Shown here one piece after another: positions 1 to 9,480 of a stretch of DNA of 29,017 bases. The DNA lies in IMG/VR virus record IMGVR_UViG_3300025010_000193, positions 1 to 29,017 of that record. One strand, given 5' to 3'. This stretch comes from a virus. The first letter of the stretch is position 1. Each line of letters opens with the position of its first letter. The translations under genes and the position numbers were made by a program. The notes under the pieces are model-generated. The model was not told the DNA's origin. It saw only the letters and a list, made by a program, of their open reading frames with translations, and did no database searches.

Positions 1-25
1 CATCTGTTGTTACTTTTGTTGTCAT
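1..25 (-). CDS. Partial CDS, 5' end only
   Basis: Only the first eight codons (MTTKVTTD) are inside the window; the gene continues past its left edge. The ATG overlaps the TGA stop of the preceding gene as ATGA and is preceded by AAAGGAG with seven bases of spacing, a strong ribosome-binding site. This is the junction style used through the whole minus-strand operon. The product cannot be identified. By position it could be a fibre-assembly, lysis or further small late protein. Confidence 0.6.
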
Positions 26-348
26 TTATGATCTCCTTTATAATTAATATCCTGAGATGTACCTTCAATCTCTTTTCTCTCTTCCTCGCTCACCTGCTCA
101 ATGGTCTTTACTGGCATTACCAAAGGCTTTAACTGCGCTTCTGCATTGGGAAACATATCTTTCAACACGGTTTCGTATATCGCTTTCTTGGCATCGTCAC
201 TTAGTTCGATTACCTTAAAGTCGAGTGCGGTTCCGCTTTTGCGTGAGTCCTCGTCAAGGTATATCTCAATACTTATGAAAGGATGTACCTTGATATACGC
301 CTGTGGGAGGTCTATTCCCTTGTATTGTGTTTGTGTTATAATTGCCAT
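22..348 (-). CDS. Hypothetical protein, 108 aa, downstream of the tail fibres
   Basis: I do not recognise this family. The start is ATG at 348 with an AAAGGAG site eight bases upstream. The protein has a beta-rich N-terminal half (TQYKGIDLPQAYIKV, ISIEIYLDED), then a charged helical segment (DDAKKAIYETVLKDMF) and a Glu/Lys-rich tail. It has no signal peptide or membrane segment. It lies 19 bases after the long fibre gene and overlaps the next gene by four bases, so it is translated as part of the late operon. Small proteins here are often fibre chaperones, caps or minor structural proteins, but nothing in the sequence decides this. Confidence 0.75.
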   Translation of the reverse strand: MAIITQTQYKGIDLPQAYIKVHPFISIEIYLDEDSRKSGTALDFKVIELSDDAKKAIYETVLKDMFPNAEAQLKPLVMPVKTIEQVSEEERKEIEGTSQDINYKGDHK

Positions 349-367
349 TGTTTATTCTCCTTTTAAA

Positions 368-3300
368 TTATGACCAAGTTGCTAATGCTGCCTTAACCCA
401 AGTATTTGTAGCCGTGCAAACGTAGATCGCATCTGCCACTACTCTAATTTCCCCAAGCGTTCCAGTTGCCCCTGCGTTTGCCGGGGCCGTGTTAAGTGCT
501 GATAATTTATACTGCGTTGTTATTACAGGTATCGTAAATGTAGCAGCACCCGAGCCCATTGATAATCTAGTCGCATTGTCCACACGAAAAATAAATTGGC
601 TACCAGGCTCAGATCCAGCTTCATCACATTTAAACGTAACGCCACCAGGTGCAAGTGTCACGTTACTACCAAGCACTGTGAGATCACCACCTGCATAGAT
701 AGCTTTAACACAACTTATGCCCCCAGCAGTAGCAATACTACCGTCACTGGTAGTAGTGGCCTCTGTTGTGTCTGTGGTTGTAATACGGCCTGATGCTGCA
801 AAACTTGTAACCCCACTAGCAGCACCATAAAAAGTAGCTGATTTGTCCGCTCCTAATGTCAATGCTATTGCAGCAGTAGCACTACCATCGGGTGTTGTGT
901 AAAAATCTAGTTTTGTAGGTAAATCTGTAGTTCCAGTTGTTGCTGATATAGTAGCTCTAATCTGTGCTGTCTTATACCAGTTAGTACCATCGTGCGCATA
1001 AAATCCATATGTTCCTAAAACATCACCACTAGATACAGATGCTGGTGATGCAGCAGTACCTCTAGATTTTCTTATAGCATATTGTGCAGAGTAGGCATCA
1101 GCAACACAATAGTCCAGATAATGAAAACCGTTAGCTAGAGTAGCACCAATTTGAACAGCAGCATCTGAGGCAGTCGTGACAGTTCCTATAGTCAATCCAT
1201 TTGCTACAGTGCTAATCGTTACGTTTGAAGTAGTAGTCAGTGTAGATACACCACTAACAGCACCACTATTTATTATAACACCGTTGATCGTGTTTGTGGT
1301 CGTTGCTCCGGTGATGGCTCCTGTAATGGTTACTGCTCCAACCTTGTCTAGCTTCATTGCCTGAGTAAGACTAGCCCCATTTCTGGTAAAAAAGTAAAGT
1401 TCGCTTTCTGGTACTGTTGCACTATGTACTAAATGCTTGCAAGTAATTAAAGCACTTGGACTACCGTTGCTTTCTTCAAATTGTATTTGAGAATAGTTAT
1501 TATTTGTACCATTGCTATTTCTTAGGGCTAATCTAACCCCAGAGCCATTTGCTACCGTTGTGTCGGTTGCTGCTCCGATAAATCTTCCGGCAATTACACC
1601 TGCATTTGTTACAGTTAAAGGTGTGTTTCCATCTATCGTAGTGTATGTGAATGTTGATAAGCCATTTGAGGATGCGATGGCTCCACTGACTGTGAGTGTT
1701 GACAGTGTGCCTACTGATGTTATGGATGCCTGTGCTGCACCTGTGACCGTGGCTGCTGTGCCTGAACAGTTACCTGTTACATTACCAGTGAGGTTCCCTG
1801 AAAACGTGCCTGTGTAAGTTCCATCAATAGTCACATTGGTAACATAAGCTCCATTGGTATTACTCAAATCAATGGTTACATTGGCTGCACCCAAATCACT
1901 TGCTGCACTCTGAAGCATATTAGCTTTTATTGCACCTGATGCTATGGCCGTTGTATTGCCTGTGGATGTTACTACTCCTGTGAGATTTGCATTTGTGGTA
2001 ACTGTGGCTGCATTACCTGTACAACTTGCACTTGATCCATCAATACTTGTGATTCCAGTAAGTGCAATAGAAGCTGAGGCCCTATTAATGGCAATGGATG
2101 TAGAACCCAAATAAAATGTCTGGTTATTTAAAGCCACTGTTCCCGTTGTTGCTGGTAACGTTATAACTGTTGAATCTGTACCTGAGAGTGCAAGGGTGTT
2201 GTTTATAGTAAGTGTTTTGCTTGTAGTCCCTCCAGCAATAGTAAAGCCTACACTAGCAGCAGTTAGTGTTAAGCCATTATATGTCTTACCTGTAAGATTA
2301 GGAATATCAGCATCAACAATTGTGTCCCATACAGGAACAGCCCCATTTGTGCCTGTGCCAGTCATTCTTAGGAATTTCTTTGTACTTGTTGTATTGGGTA
2401 CAAGCATTGTTGTGGTGTCTGTGTTAGATTGGTAGCCAATAGAACCTAAAAGAGTTGTACTATTTCCACCAACTAAATTTGTAGCCTTTGCTGCCGTTCC
2501 TGTAATAGAACCTGCAATAGCGTTTGTTACTGCTAAATCAGTAAAGAAAGCATTGGCTATTCTTGCACCAGTTACACCAATGGAAGTGATACTGGAAAGT
2601 ACACCAGCACTGCTTACTCTAAATCTCTCTGTGGGTGTGCCTGTTGTAGAAGGAAGTCCTACAAGATCACTGGTCCCATCGGCTCCCGCTCTTACAAAAC
2701 CAAGATAACCAACTATGTTAGGATCCCCTGCACCTGTTTGTGTGGCATAGCTGATGCCTACACCAAAGCCATCGGTTTGTGTACCTGATGTTATGTGTTT
2801 GATACTTATTGGCCTTGCCATAGTGTTTGTCAAATTCAGGCTGAAATAACTTGAAATAGTCGTACAAGCAATAGAACTAGATAAAGAAGCACTTGTTCCA
2901 TTTATAACACCACTGAATGTAGCGTTTCCACTTGCATCTATCTGTAAGCCTTCATTACCTCCATCACCAGAAAGGTAATTTGAACCCAGTGCAATGTTCC
3001 CTCCCATTGCTAGGCTTGAGAGAGTACCCACTGAAGTCAGGCTTGAACTTACAATAGTAGAGTTCAGACTTGTACCTGTGAGTGTACTACCCGCTGCTGT
3101 GACTGTTATAGCTGCACTGCCATCAAAGTCAACTCCATTAATCGCTCTGGCTGTTGCAAGTTTAGTAGCTGTTGCAGCATTACCTGTAATACTTCCTGAG
3201 ATTGCATTGGTTATTGTGAGATCGGTAAAGAAACCTGCTGTAACTCTTGTACCTGTGACTCCCAGAGAGCTTATTCCTCCCACTACGCCACCATCAAAGG

Positions 3301-4756
3301 TCACTCCCTCTATACCAATGTTTCTGCCAGTAGGAGCAGTTATGGTCATGTTTGAATCTGTGATGCCTGTAAGTATGGTTCCATCAAAGCTGAAGTACCC
3401 GTCAATTACAACTGCATTGCCTGTATAAGGGGTCAGGTATAAAATACCTGTTGTGTTAGAGATTGTGTCTCCATTTATGTTCACATTGTCAACTTGAAGT
3501 GCTGTAAGAGTGCCAAGGCTTGTGATACTTGTTTGGGCTGCTCCTGTGACCGTTGCTGCTGTCCCAGAGCAATTACCTGTCAAGTTGCCTGTAATGGCTC
3601 CAGTAACTCCCAGAGTACCTGCAATGAGTGTGTTTCCCGTAGCAGCAGCAATCTGGAATAGATTGGTGGCAATGTCAAAGTCCCCGGCTCCATGAAAAGT
3701 GCCAGCTACAACTGTGTTGCCCGTTGCACTTGCCACTGTAAACTTGTTTGTAGCAACTGCAAGGTCCCCATAAATAGCCGTGTTTCCTGTGAGTGCTGCA
3801 ACTGTGAATTTGCTTGTGGCTACTTGAAAGTCACCACTGAGGTTCAAGGTGTCTCCAGATGTCTTTAGAGTGACTGTGGTGGATGTTCGTGTCCAGAAGT
3901 CCTCAGTTAGTACAGCGGCATCGACATAAGCTGTTGTGGCTACCTTGGTGCTGTTGTCTCCCTGTGATTGGGTAGCTGCTGTGGTGGCTGTGTTTATTGT
4001 GCCATTGAGGTCTCCCAGAAAAGTAGTAGAGGTTATACTTGTTGCACCTGTGATTACACCAGCGTCCACGGAAATGGTTGCATCCAGAAGTATCTTTGAG
4101 CCAGCAAAGGGGTTTATGTTAAGATCACCACTGGTGGAAGCTATTGTGTTTCCATCAATGTTTACATTATCTACTTGTACCGCTGTGAGAATACCCACAG
4201 AGGTGAGATAACTTGCTGTTACATTAGAAGCCAGGGTCGCTCCGGTAAGGGTTCCTGCTGCTGCTGTGACTGTAATATTTGCACTGCCATCAAAGCTGGT
4301 GCCATTTATTGTTCGTGCAGTTTGTAACCTTGTGGCTGTTAGGGCATTTCCCAGGATGTTCTTCTCTACAATGATTCCAGCAGCAAGACAGATGATAGTT
4401 ATTGTATCACCAGGATTAACGGTGTGGGTTGTGAGGTCAGGTAGTGTGAGTGTGTAAACCGTTGTTCCACTGCCATTGTTTGCAAAGATGAATCTTCGGC
4501 CCAAGGGCAGGTACTCTGCTGCTGTACATACAAAAGTCTTGGGTCCAGCATCAGCACCTGTCATTTCAACAAGCAGGTCTGATGTCTTTGAGCTCAGATC
4601 AATCCCTGTGTTGCCCGAAGCCGTTAGGACTTCCATTAGGAACTGAGAGCCTTTCATCTTTTTGCCCGATGTAGTGCTTGTGCCTCTGACTACATAGAGG
4701 AGGTCGTCTTTGTCAAGTATCGTTGCTTCTACAAGATCTGCTACCATTTTTGCCAT
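368..4756 (-). CDS. Long repetitive tail fibre protein, 1462 aa
   Basis: A very long, low-complexity protein rich in Thr, Ser, Ala, Gly, Asn and Val with almost no Cys or Trp, typical of trimeric phage tail fibres. ATG at 4756 follows GAGGA at seven bases. Residues 1-40 (VRGTSTTSGKK) resemble the N-terminus of the next fibre, suggesting a common attachment module. The shaft has degenerate units such as TARTINGTSFDGSANITVTA, repeated later as TARAINGVDFDGSAAITVTA. Another unit, GNCSGTAATVTGAAQ, occurs at about 1717-1790 and again at 3516-3590. The last 50 residues (TGTLGEIRVVADAIYVC, TNTWVKAAL) form the compact end domain seen in many fibres. No S74 chaperone domain is visible. The likely role is host attachment. 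The frame has no internal stop over 4.4 kb. Confidence 0.88.
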   Translation of the reverse strand: MAKMVADLVEATILDKDDLLYVVRGTSTTSGKKMKGSQFLMEVLTASGNTGIDLSSKTSDLLVEMTGADAGPKTFVCTAAEYLPLGRRFIFANNGSGTTVYTLTLPDLTTHTVNPGDTITIICLAAGIIVEKNILGNALTATRLQTARTINGTSFDGSANITVTAAAGTLTGATLASNVTASYLTSVGILTAVQVDNVNIDGNTIASTSGDLNINPFAGSKILLDATISVDAGVITGATSITSTTFLGDLNGTINTATTAATQSQGDNSTKVATTAYVDAAVLTEDFWTRTSTTVTLKTSGDTLNLSGDFQVATSKFTVAALTGNTAIYGDLAVATNKFTVASATGNTVVAGTFHGAGDFDIATNLFQIAAATGNTLIAGTLGVTGAITGNLTGNCSGTAATVTGAAQTSITSLGTLTALQVDNVNINGDTISNTTGILYLTPYTGNAVVIDGYFSFDGTILTGITDSNMTITAPTGRNIGIEGVTFDGGVVGGISSLGVTGTRVTAGFFTDLTITNAISGSITGNAATATKLATARAINGVDFDGSAAITVTAAGSTLTGTSLNSTIVSSSLTSVGTLSSLAMGGNIALGSNYLSGDGGNEGLQIDASGNATFSGVINGTSASLSSSIACTTISSYFSLNLTNTMARPISIKHITSGTQTDGFGVGISYATQTGAGDPNIVGYLGFVRAGADGTSDLVGLPSTTGTPTERFRVSSAGVLSSITSIGVTGARIANAFFTDLAVTNAIAGSITGTAAKATNLVGGNSTTLLGSIGYQSNTDTTTMLVPNTTSTKKFLRMTGTGTNGAVPVWDTIVDADIPNLTGKTYNGLTLTAASVGFTIAGGTTSKTLTINNTLALSGTDSTVITLPATTGTVALNNQTFYLGSTSIAINRASASIALTGITSIDGSSASCTGNAATVTTNANLTGVVTSTGNTTAIASGAIKANMLQSAASDLGAANVTIDLSNTNGAYVTNVTIDGTYTGTFSGNLTGNVTGNCSGTAATVTGAAQASITSVGTLSTLTVSGAIASSNGLSTFTYTTIDGNTPLTVTNAGVIAGRFIGAATDTTVANGSGVRLALRNSNGTNNNYSQIQFEESNGSPSALITCKHLVHSATVPESELYFFTRNGASLTQAMKLDKVGAVTITGAITGATTTNTINGVIINSGAVSGVSTLTTTSNVTISTVANGLTIGTVTTASDAAVQIGATLANGFHYLDYCVADAYSAQYAIRKSRGTAASPASVSSGDVLGTYGFYAHDGTNWYKTAQIRATISATTGTTDLPTKLDFYTTPDGSATAAIALTLGADKSATFYGAASGVTSFAASGRITTTDTTEATTTSDGSIATAGGISCVKAIYAGGDLTVLGSNVTLAPGGVTFKCDEAGSEPGSQFIFRVDNATRLSMGSGAATFTIPVITTQYKLSALNTAPANAGATGTLGEIRVVADAIYVCTATNTWVKAALATWS

Positions 4757-4775
4757 AATAAATTCCTCTGCTTTG

Positions 4776-6233
4776 TTAGCTTAGCAATGCTTCAAGTTGT
4801 TCAATTCTTTTTGTTTGGTTTTCAATAACCAGTTGTTGTTCTTTCATGCCATTCACAAGGGCAGCTATAATAGGTCTATCTGATAATGAATAATTGCCTT
4901 CGGTACCAAAGACGGCTTCAGGTATAAACTCTTTTACATTCTGTGCACTGAAACCTGTGTACACATTTACTGTGTCCAATCCTGTTTCTGGTTTCCACAT
5001 ATAATTGATTGGTTTTATTCCCATGATAGATTCAAGCCCACCAGTGAAATCACTGATGTAGTTTTTCTTGTTCATGTCAGAAACCGAAGTGATGTTTCCA
5101 CTGGCATCAAAGGTGGCTGTGCCTGCTCCATAGCCACTAAACTGAACTGCTGCTGAAACAACAACTGTTTTTGCATAAGTTATTGTTACTACATCATACA
5201 TAGCACCAGCATCGGCTACACCTAAATTCAGTGTTCCCGTATTGTCAGCCCCATTTCTTTTTGCAGAAATCCTAGATATTGTGCCTGCATTAACTTGTAA
5301 GTCAATGGCTGTTCCAAAGCCATCTGCCATTGTATCACTTGTAGAGTGATTTAGATTCATCAATACTCTGTTTGTTGTTGTCAGAGCTCCTGATGTAGTA
5401 CCTACAAAAGCTCTCCAAGCATCTGTATCTGGAACTGTACTTATAATTCCATCAGAAGTGTTCAGATTGCCTGTGATTGTCACACCATGTGTAGCACCCC
5501 TGTGAATGTCCATTACAGTAGACCAAGTTATAGCAGAGTCAGCAGCAGCAGTGGCTTCTGATACTCCAAAAAGATGGGTACCATTGATCTGTTGATAATA
5601 AGAGGCATAGCCACTCACATCCCTTTTGAATGTGGCTGATCCTACGTACCTGGAATTAGAGGCAAGGATCATACTTTCACCTGAAGTAGTTGCATAAAGG
5701 CTCCCTGATGCTCCTATCCGGGCAATGTTGTAGCCTTGGTCATCGGAGTCAGCATTAGGTATAGCCCCTATACCAATATTCCCATAAGTAGCATTTACAA
5801 AAAACTTGTTTGTGTTTACAGTTATGTTCCCCACACAAGTAAGTGAGCTGCCCACCTCCACAACACCAGCAGCAGTAATAGTTATTCTTGTAGTGTTATT
5901 GGTTTTTATTAGTAATGATAAGTTCTCTTGCTGGTTGATATAAGCTACACCTGTGGTCTTGTCAATACCAATCAAAAGGCCATGGGCTCCATAGCCCGTT
6001 GCTGTGTTTGCAAAGTTGATTGTGGGATCACTTGCACTGGGTACATGCACATTTACCGTGCCTCCAATGTTTGCCAGTGTGTAAGCACTTCCAAAGAAGC
6101 CCATGGCTCCACCGAAGTTAGAAAGCTGAATCTTTTTGTCACAGCCCGTGCCCGTTCCCCGGACAAGGTATAGCAGGTCTGTTGCTGCAAGACTTGTGAC
6201 TTCTGTGAGTTCTGATAAAATACTATTTGCCAT
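4776..6233 (-). CDS. Tail fibre/spike with C-terminal S74 intramolecular chaperone, 485 aa
   Basis: The start is taken at the ATG at 6233 (MANSILSELTEV). CAGGAG lies seven bases before it and overlaps the end of the preceding gene; the 11 upstream in-frame residues lack such a site. Residues 1-40 (DLLYLVRGTGTGCDKK) parallel the longer fibre. The middle is beta-rich with Thr/Ser/Gly-rich repeats. Residues 385-485 match the Peptidase_S74 intramolecular chaperone: SDMNKK at the expected self-cleavage site, then KPINYMWKPETG, TGFSAQNVKEFIPEAV, LSDRPIIAALVNGMKEQ and a terminal coiled coil (QLVIENQTKRIEQLEALL). In this family the domain trimerises the fibre and then cuts itself off before the Ser, here S385. 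The protein is probably a receptor-binding fibre on the same baseplate as its neighbour. Confidence 0.88.
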   Translation of the reverse strand: MANSILSELTEVTSLAATDLLYLVRGTGTGCDKKIQLSNFGGAMGFFGSAYTLANIGGTVNVHVPSASDPTINFANTATGYGAHGLLIGIDKTTGVAYINQQENLSLLIKTNNTTRITITAAGVVEVGSSLTCVGNITVNTNKFFVNATYGNIGIGAIPNADSDDQGYNIARIGASGSLYATTSGESMILASNSRYVGSATFKRDVSGYASYYQQINGTHLFGVSEATAAADSAITWSTVMDIHRGATHGVTITGNLNTSDGIISTVPDTDAWRAFVGTTSGALTTTNRVLMNLNHSTSDTMADGFGTAIDLQVNAGTISRISAKRNGADNTGTLNLGVADAGAMYDVVTITYAKTVVVSAAVQFSGYGAGTATFDASGNITSVSDMNKKNYISDFTGGLESIMGIKPINYMWKPETGLDTVNVYTGFSAQNVKEFIPEAVFGTEGNYSLSDRPIIAALVNGMKEQQLVIENQTKRIEQLEALLS

Positions 6234-6234
6234 T

Positions 6235-7647
6235 TCAATTCTCCTGTAATATAATCTTTGATCCATCTGCTAGAGTTAGGTAGTTGCCATCACTGAGGAT
6301 CAAGTACCCTCCACTGACACACTCCACTCCAGCCGGGGAAATACTCTCTAACCAACTCTGACTAAAAGCTGCATCGGTTACAACAATATAAGCCGCATGT
6401 TCTGCTGGAAACTTGTTGTGAAACTCCACAAAGGTGGCATCGGGTAGGCTTCTAATAGCCCCTATGATGCTCTCTGGTGTACCTGAGTTACTCTGTATAG
6501 CCTTGGCTGCAATAGCCTGTCTGTAGGTGTAATCTGGCAGCCCCAGTCTGGGTAGTCCAAATATGTTGTTGCCAATGATGTCAAGCTGAGTGCCTTCTGC
6601 TGTGTTCAGGTAAAACAATTCCTTGAGTTCATAAAGTGCTCTCTCAATCTTTTCTGCCTGAAAGTTTGATGAGTTTATAAGCCCTACTAATTTAGGACTG
6701 TTTTTGTATTGCTCCAAAAGGTACTGCATGTTGTAACTGTAATCTGTGATCTTAGACATGTCCCCGGTGGCAGTTATCAGTTCTTCAGCATATCTTCTGA
6801 CATCACTAAGGCCACCATAGGTTCCACTGCTTGAAAATAACTTATCCTGGTAAATACAAAGGGAGAATATGAAAGTGTCATCGGAGTCATAGCTTAATTC
6901 CATGGTTGTGCCATCATAAGCAAAAACTTTCCCACCCAAGCAAGTACCTATAAACATTCTGCCATTGTAAACAAGCATAGAATATATCTGTACTTCATCT
7001 GTCAGGGTATAAGCTATGCTCCACACACCACCTGTCAAAACATAAAGATTATTATTAGCTCCCGTACCTGCATATAGTCTGTTCTCAAATTCACAAAAAC
7101 AGGTTATGGCATCTTCAGGGGTATCTTGTGAGATCACCCATGTGCTATCATCAAAGACATAAATTATACCGCTAGGATATGTTCCTGCAAACAGTCTACC
7201 TTGGTAAACATACATATCCCCTATTGCGGTTTCAGGAGAAGCAGTTAAAGAGAGCACCCAGTTGGTGTTATCAAAGCACCATACATAACTTCTGGCAGGA
7301 ATTGTGGATCCCATACCTGCATAGAGTTTATCATTGTAAACACACAGAGAAGAAACTAGGGGTGATCCCATGTCATAGGAAAGCTCATAAGTGTTGCCAT
7401 CATATACATAAATCTTTCCATAACCACCTGTGCCTATGTAAAGTTTGCCTTTGTAAACACACAGGCATTTTATGTCTACATCCAGGGAGAAAATGTTAGC
7501 TACTTGCCAAGTGAATGAATCGTACACATACAAGAGATGACTGTTGCCTGTGGCAAGGTATAACTTATCATTGAAAACACACAGAGAGTACCCATACTGA
7601 GCTTCTGTTGTTAAACTGGTTTCCCAAGGTATTGTTATGGTGCTCAA
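6235..7647 (-). CDS. Baseplate protein: N-terminal seven-repeat beta-propeller fused to DUF2612-like domain, 470 aa
   Basis: Translation probably starts at TTG 7647, which overlaps the TGA of the gpJ-like gene; AGGAG lies seven bases upstream. Residues 18-285 contain seven units of 39-44 residues with the core SLCVYNDKLYAGTG, then IYVYDG and W or Y. They begin near residues 21, 61, 100, 144, 184, 223 and 262, as expected of a seven-bladed propeller closed by the N-terminal strand ITIPWETS. Residues 300-470 (GLINSSNFQAEKIERAL, GTQLDIIGNNIFGLPR, TYRQAIAAKAIQSNSGTPES) look like the DUF2612 wedge domain that normally stands alone. It sits between the J-like wedge and the fibres. I infer that the C-terminal part anchors it in the baseplate and the propeller faces outward, for fibre docking or surface binding. 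The two-domain call is confident; the function is inferred. Confidence 0.85.
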   Translation of the reverse strand: MSTITIPWETSLTTEAQYGYSLCVFNDKLYLATGNSHLLYVYDSFTWQVANIFSLDVDIKCLCVYKGKLYIGTGGYGKIYVYDGNTYELSYDMGSPLVSSLCVYNDKLYAGMGSTIPARSYVWCFDNTNWVLSLTASPETAIGDMYVYQGRLFAGTYPSGIIYVFDDSTWVISQDTPEDAITCFCEFENRLYAGTGANNNLYVLTGGVWSIAYTLTDEVQIYSMLVYNGRMFIGTCLGGKVFAYDGTTMELSYDSDDTFIFSLCIYQDKLFSSSGTYGGLSDVRRYAEELITATGDMSKITDYSYNMQYLLEQYKNSPKLVGLINSSNFQAEKIERALYELKELFYLNTAEGTQLDIIGNNIFGLPRLGLPDYTYRQAIAAKAIQSNSGTPESIIGAIRSLPDATFVEFHNKFPAEHAAYIVVTDAAFSQSWLESISPAGVECVSGGYLILSDGNYLTLADGSKIILQEN

Positions 7648-9113
7648 GGTATCACTCCTATTGTCATTCTTGCGATTGCAAAGGTGGCTATCTGAGTAGC
7701 ACTAACAGTGATGTCTGTGGTTGCATAGTCACCGGGTCCAGGAGTTGCACCTGAGTTGAGGTCACTATATAGGGAGATCTGAATATCACCCACACCTGGA
7801 ATGGAATATATGGGCACTGCCAGTCTTAGAGGAATTACATCCTTGCCTAGTTCAAAAGCGGTTTCAGACCAATCCAGTATGGCTTGTTTTACTTGAGCAT
7901 CACCATCAGCAGGATAGGTCTCACCTTCACTAAAGGCGTTCTTGAGAACCTTAACCCAGATGTAAAGAGGTACTGAACGGCTGAAGTGAATCCTTTGTGT
8001 TCCACCCTGAGTGTCTGTTATATCAACATATTCGGTTCCGTAGTATTCCACACCAGCAGGAGCACTTTCCCAGATGGCCTGTGCCACATCTGCTGCAACT
8101 GCACTCTCATCTACTACTACTTCAAAACTCTTGGCAGGCAGGCTTCCCACGGTTGCATTGGTTCTATTGGACTGAATACTGCAAGTAGCCACGGTCTCTA
8201 CATTGTTTAGTATGTATTGTCTGATTGCTTCTTCAGTTGCTTTGCTTGTGCCCTGTGCAAGTGCCCTACGTATTCTGAGAGCTGCATCGGTCTCTACAAG
8301 TCTGCCCGTTGCTCCGGCATCGAGGTTAAGCACATAATCCCATCCTGAAATCGGATTGATGATTGTGTTCAAGTTTTCTGTAGCCACTGCATTGACACCG
8401 TCTTCGTCACAGGTGTAAGAACCAATGGTTCCAAACTTGGTGTTGTCAAAAATGGAATCGTAGGTTATTGAGAAAGCATTTGCCAGGTCATAAACTCTTA
8501 AAGTCACACCAGTGGTATGCACTGCATTGTCAAGTACAGCAGTTCCGGGAAAAGCACCTGCATTTATAACACCCACAAGTCCGTTTATAAGATCTGTTTT
8601 TGAAGTCGAGGCTGTTGTAAAGCTATAGGTCACTCCTGCCAGAACTACTGCATAGGCTGTAGGAGTTGTGGGATCGGCATTGGGAAGCAAGTAAGCATCA
8701 TTGCAAGCGGTCTCAGAAATAGTTACATCGGTGTCAAGTGAAAAAGTAAGAGTTGCACTTGTCTTTCTAACCTTTGTATTGGCCGGAACAACTACACCTT
8801 CATCACCATAGTGACAAACACTATCCACAGTTGTGGGTGTTGCATCAAGTCTGGTTACCCCGGTCTCAGCACTGATTCCATCAAGGCTTGTGCCTGTGGC
8901 CTGACTTGGGTCTCTTGATGTGTAAATCTCTTGAGCAGCAAGCCAGAGGTCACTATCTCTCTTAGAAAGCATTGCGATGAGTTGTCCAATAGTACCCGTG
9001 GGATCGGTGTCAATGTCATTTCCCAGGATTGTTTTGAAGTAGGCTTCATACTCAGTTACAATTTCAGCAAGAGTTTTTATAATAAGTCCACTTTCTGTTA
9101 CATAAGTTCCCAT
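7644..9113 (-). CDS. Baseplate J-like wedge protein, 489 aa
   Basis: Resembles the phage P2 gpJ / Mu gp47 baseplate wedge family. The N-terminus has TLAEIVTEYEAYFKTILG and TDPTGTIGQLIAMLSKRDSDLW, then SLDGISAETGVTRLDATPT. The C-terminal half has the usual RRALAQGTSKATEEAIRQYI and VKQAILDWSETAFELGKDV. These proteins join wedge subunits around the hub and transmit the contraction signal to the sheath. Residues about 150-222 are an extra beta-domain (YAVVLAGVTYSFTTAST, TTGVTLRVYDLANAFSITYD). It resembles segments inserted in the decoration protein and the tail sheath of this same phage. ATG at 9113 lies one base after the stop of the upstream gene. Confidence 0.88.
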   Translation of the reverse strand: MGTYVTESGLIIKTLAEIVTEYEAYFKTILGNDIDTDPTGTIGQLIAMLSKRDSDLWLAAQEIYTSRDPSQATGTSLDGISAETGVTRLDATPTTVDSVCHYGDEGVVVPANTKVRKTSATLTFSLDTDVTISETACNDAYLLPNADPTTPTAYAVVLAGVTYSFTTASTSKTDLINGLVGVINAGAFPGTAVLDNAVHTTGVTLRVYDLANAFSITYDSIFDNTKFGTIGSYTCDEDGVNAVATENLNTIINPISGWDYVLNLDAGATGRLVETDAALRIRRALAQGTSKATEEAIRQYILNNVETVATCSIQSNRTNATVGSLPAKSFEVVVDESAVAADVAQAIWESAPAGVEYYGTEYVDITDTQGGTQRIHFSRSVPLYIWVKVLKNAFSEGETYPADGDAQVKQAILDWSETAFELGKDVIPLRLAVPIYSIPGVGDIQISLYSDLNSGATPGPGDYATTDITVSATQIATFAIARMTIGVIP

Positions 9114-9114
9114 T

Positions 9115-9480
9115 CTAAATCTCCAGGCTCAAAAGTTCGTCATTGTTTAGGAGCACAGTGAGGTCTCCTGAAATTATTCTGTTTTCACTGTCGTAGGACA
9201 TTTCCAGACTCACCACTTCTTTTACAAACTGTATGCCTGCAACCGCTGCCACAAGAATTGCTTTGACTGTTACCATGTCCACACCTTTCTTTAGAATGTC
9301 TGTGAAGTAAGGTACACCTAGAGTGGAGTTTAGGAAGAACTCACCTTTGTAAGTTTTCAGGGCATTGATTATCTTCTGTGCCATGTAGTCTGTGTTGTTT
9401 GTGGTAAAGGCAAGGTTGTTGTTCACAACAGTGAGATCATATTCACTGGGAGGAGTTTGTGTTAGATAAAAGTTTTTCAT
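9115..9480 (-). CDS. Baseplate wedge protein, gp25/gpW-like, 121 aa
   Basis: Short protein with the pattern of the T4 gp25 / P2 gpW / XkdS group: a lead-in strand (LTVVNNNLAFTTNNTDYM), then a helix (AQKIINALKTYKGEFFLN) and the motif LGVPYFTDILKKG, followed by a helix and C-terminal strands (GDLTVLLNNDELL). Proteins of this group start sheath polymerisation at the baseplate. The ATG overlaps the TGA of the spike gene (ATGA) and the gene directly precedes the J-like wedge, the usual order in contractile tails. The family is inferred from pattern and position. Confidence 0.82.
   Translation of the reverse strand: MKNFYLTQTPPSEYDLTVVNNNLAFTTNNTDYMAQKIINALKTYKGEFFLNSTLGVPYFTDILKKGVDMVTVKAILVAAVAGIQFVKEVVSLEMSYDSENRIISGDLTVLLNNDELLSLEI

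Noticed and set aside
368-4700. Long antisense frames and regular repeats across the long fibre gene, resembling genes or a CRISPR array
   Set aside because: They are shadows of a Thr/Ala/Val-rich repetitive coding sequence. The repeats are degenerate, translated and not separated by unique spacers.
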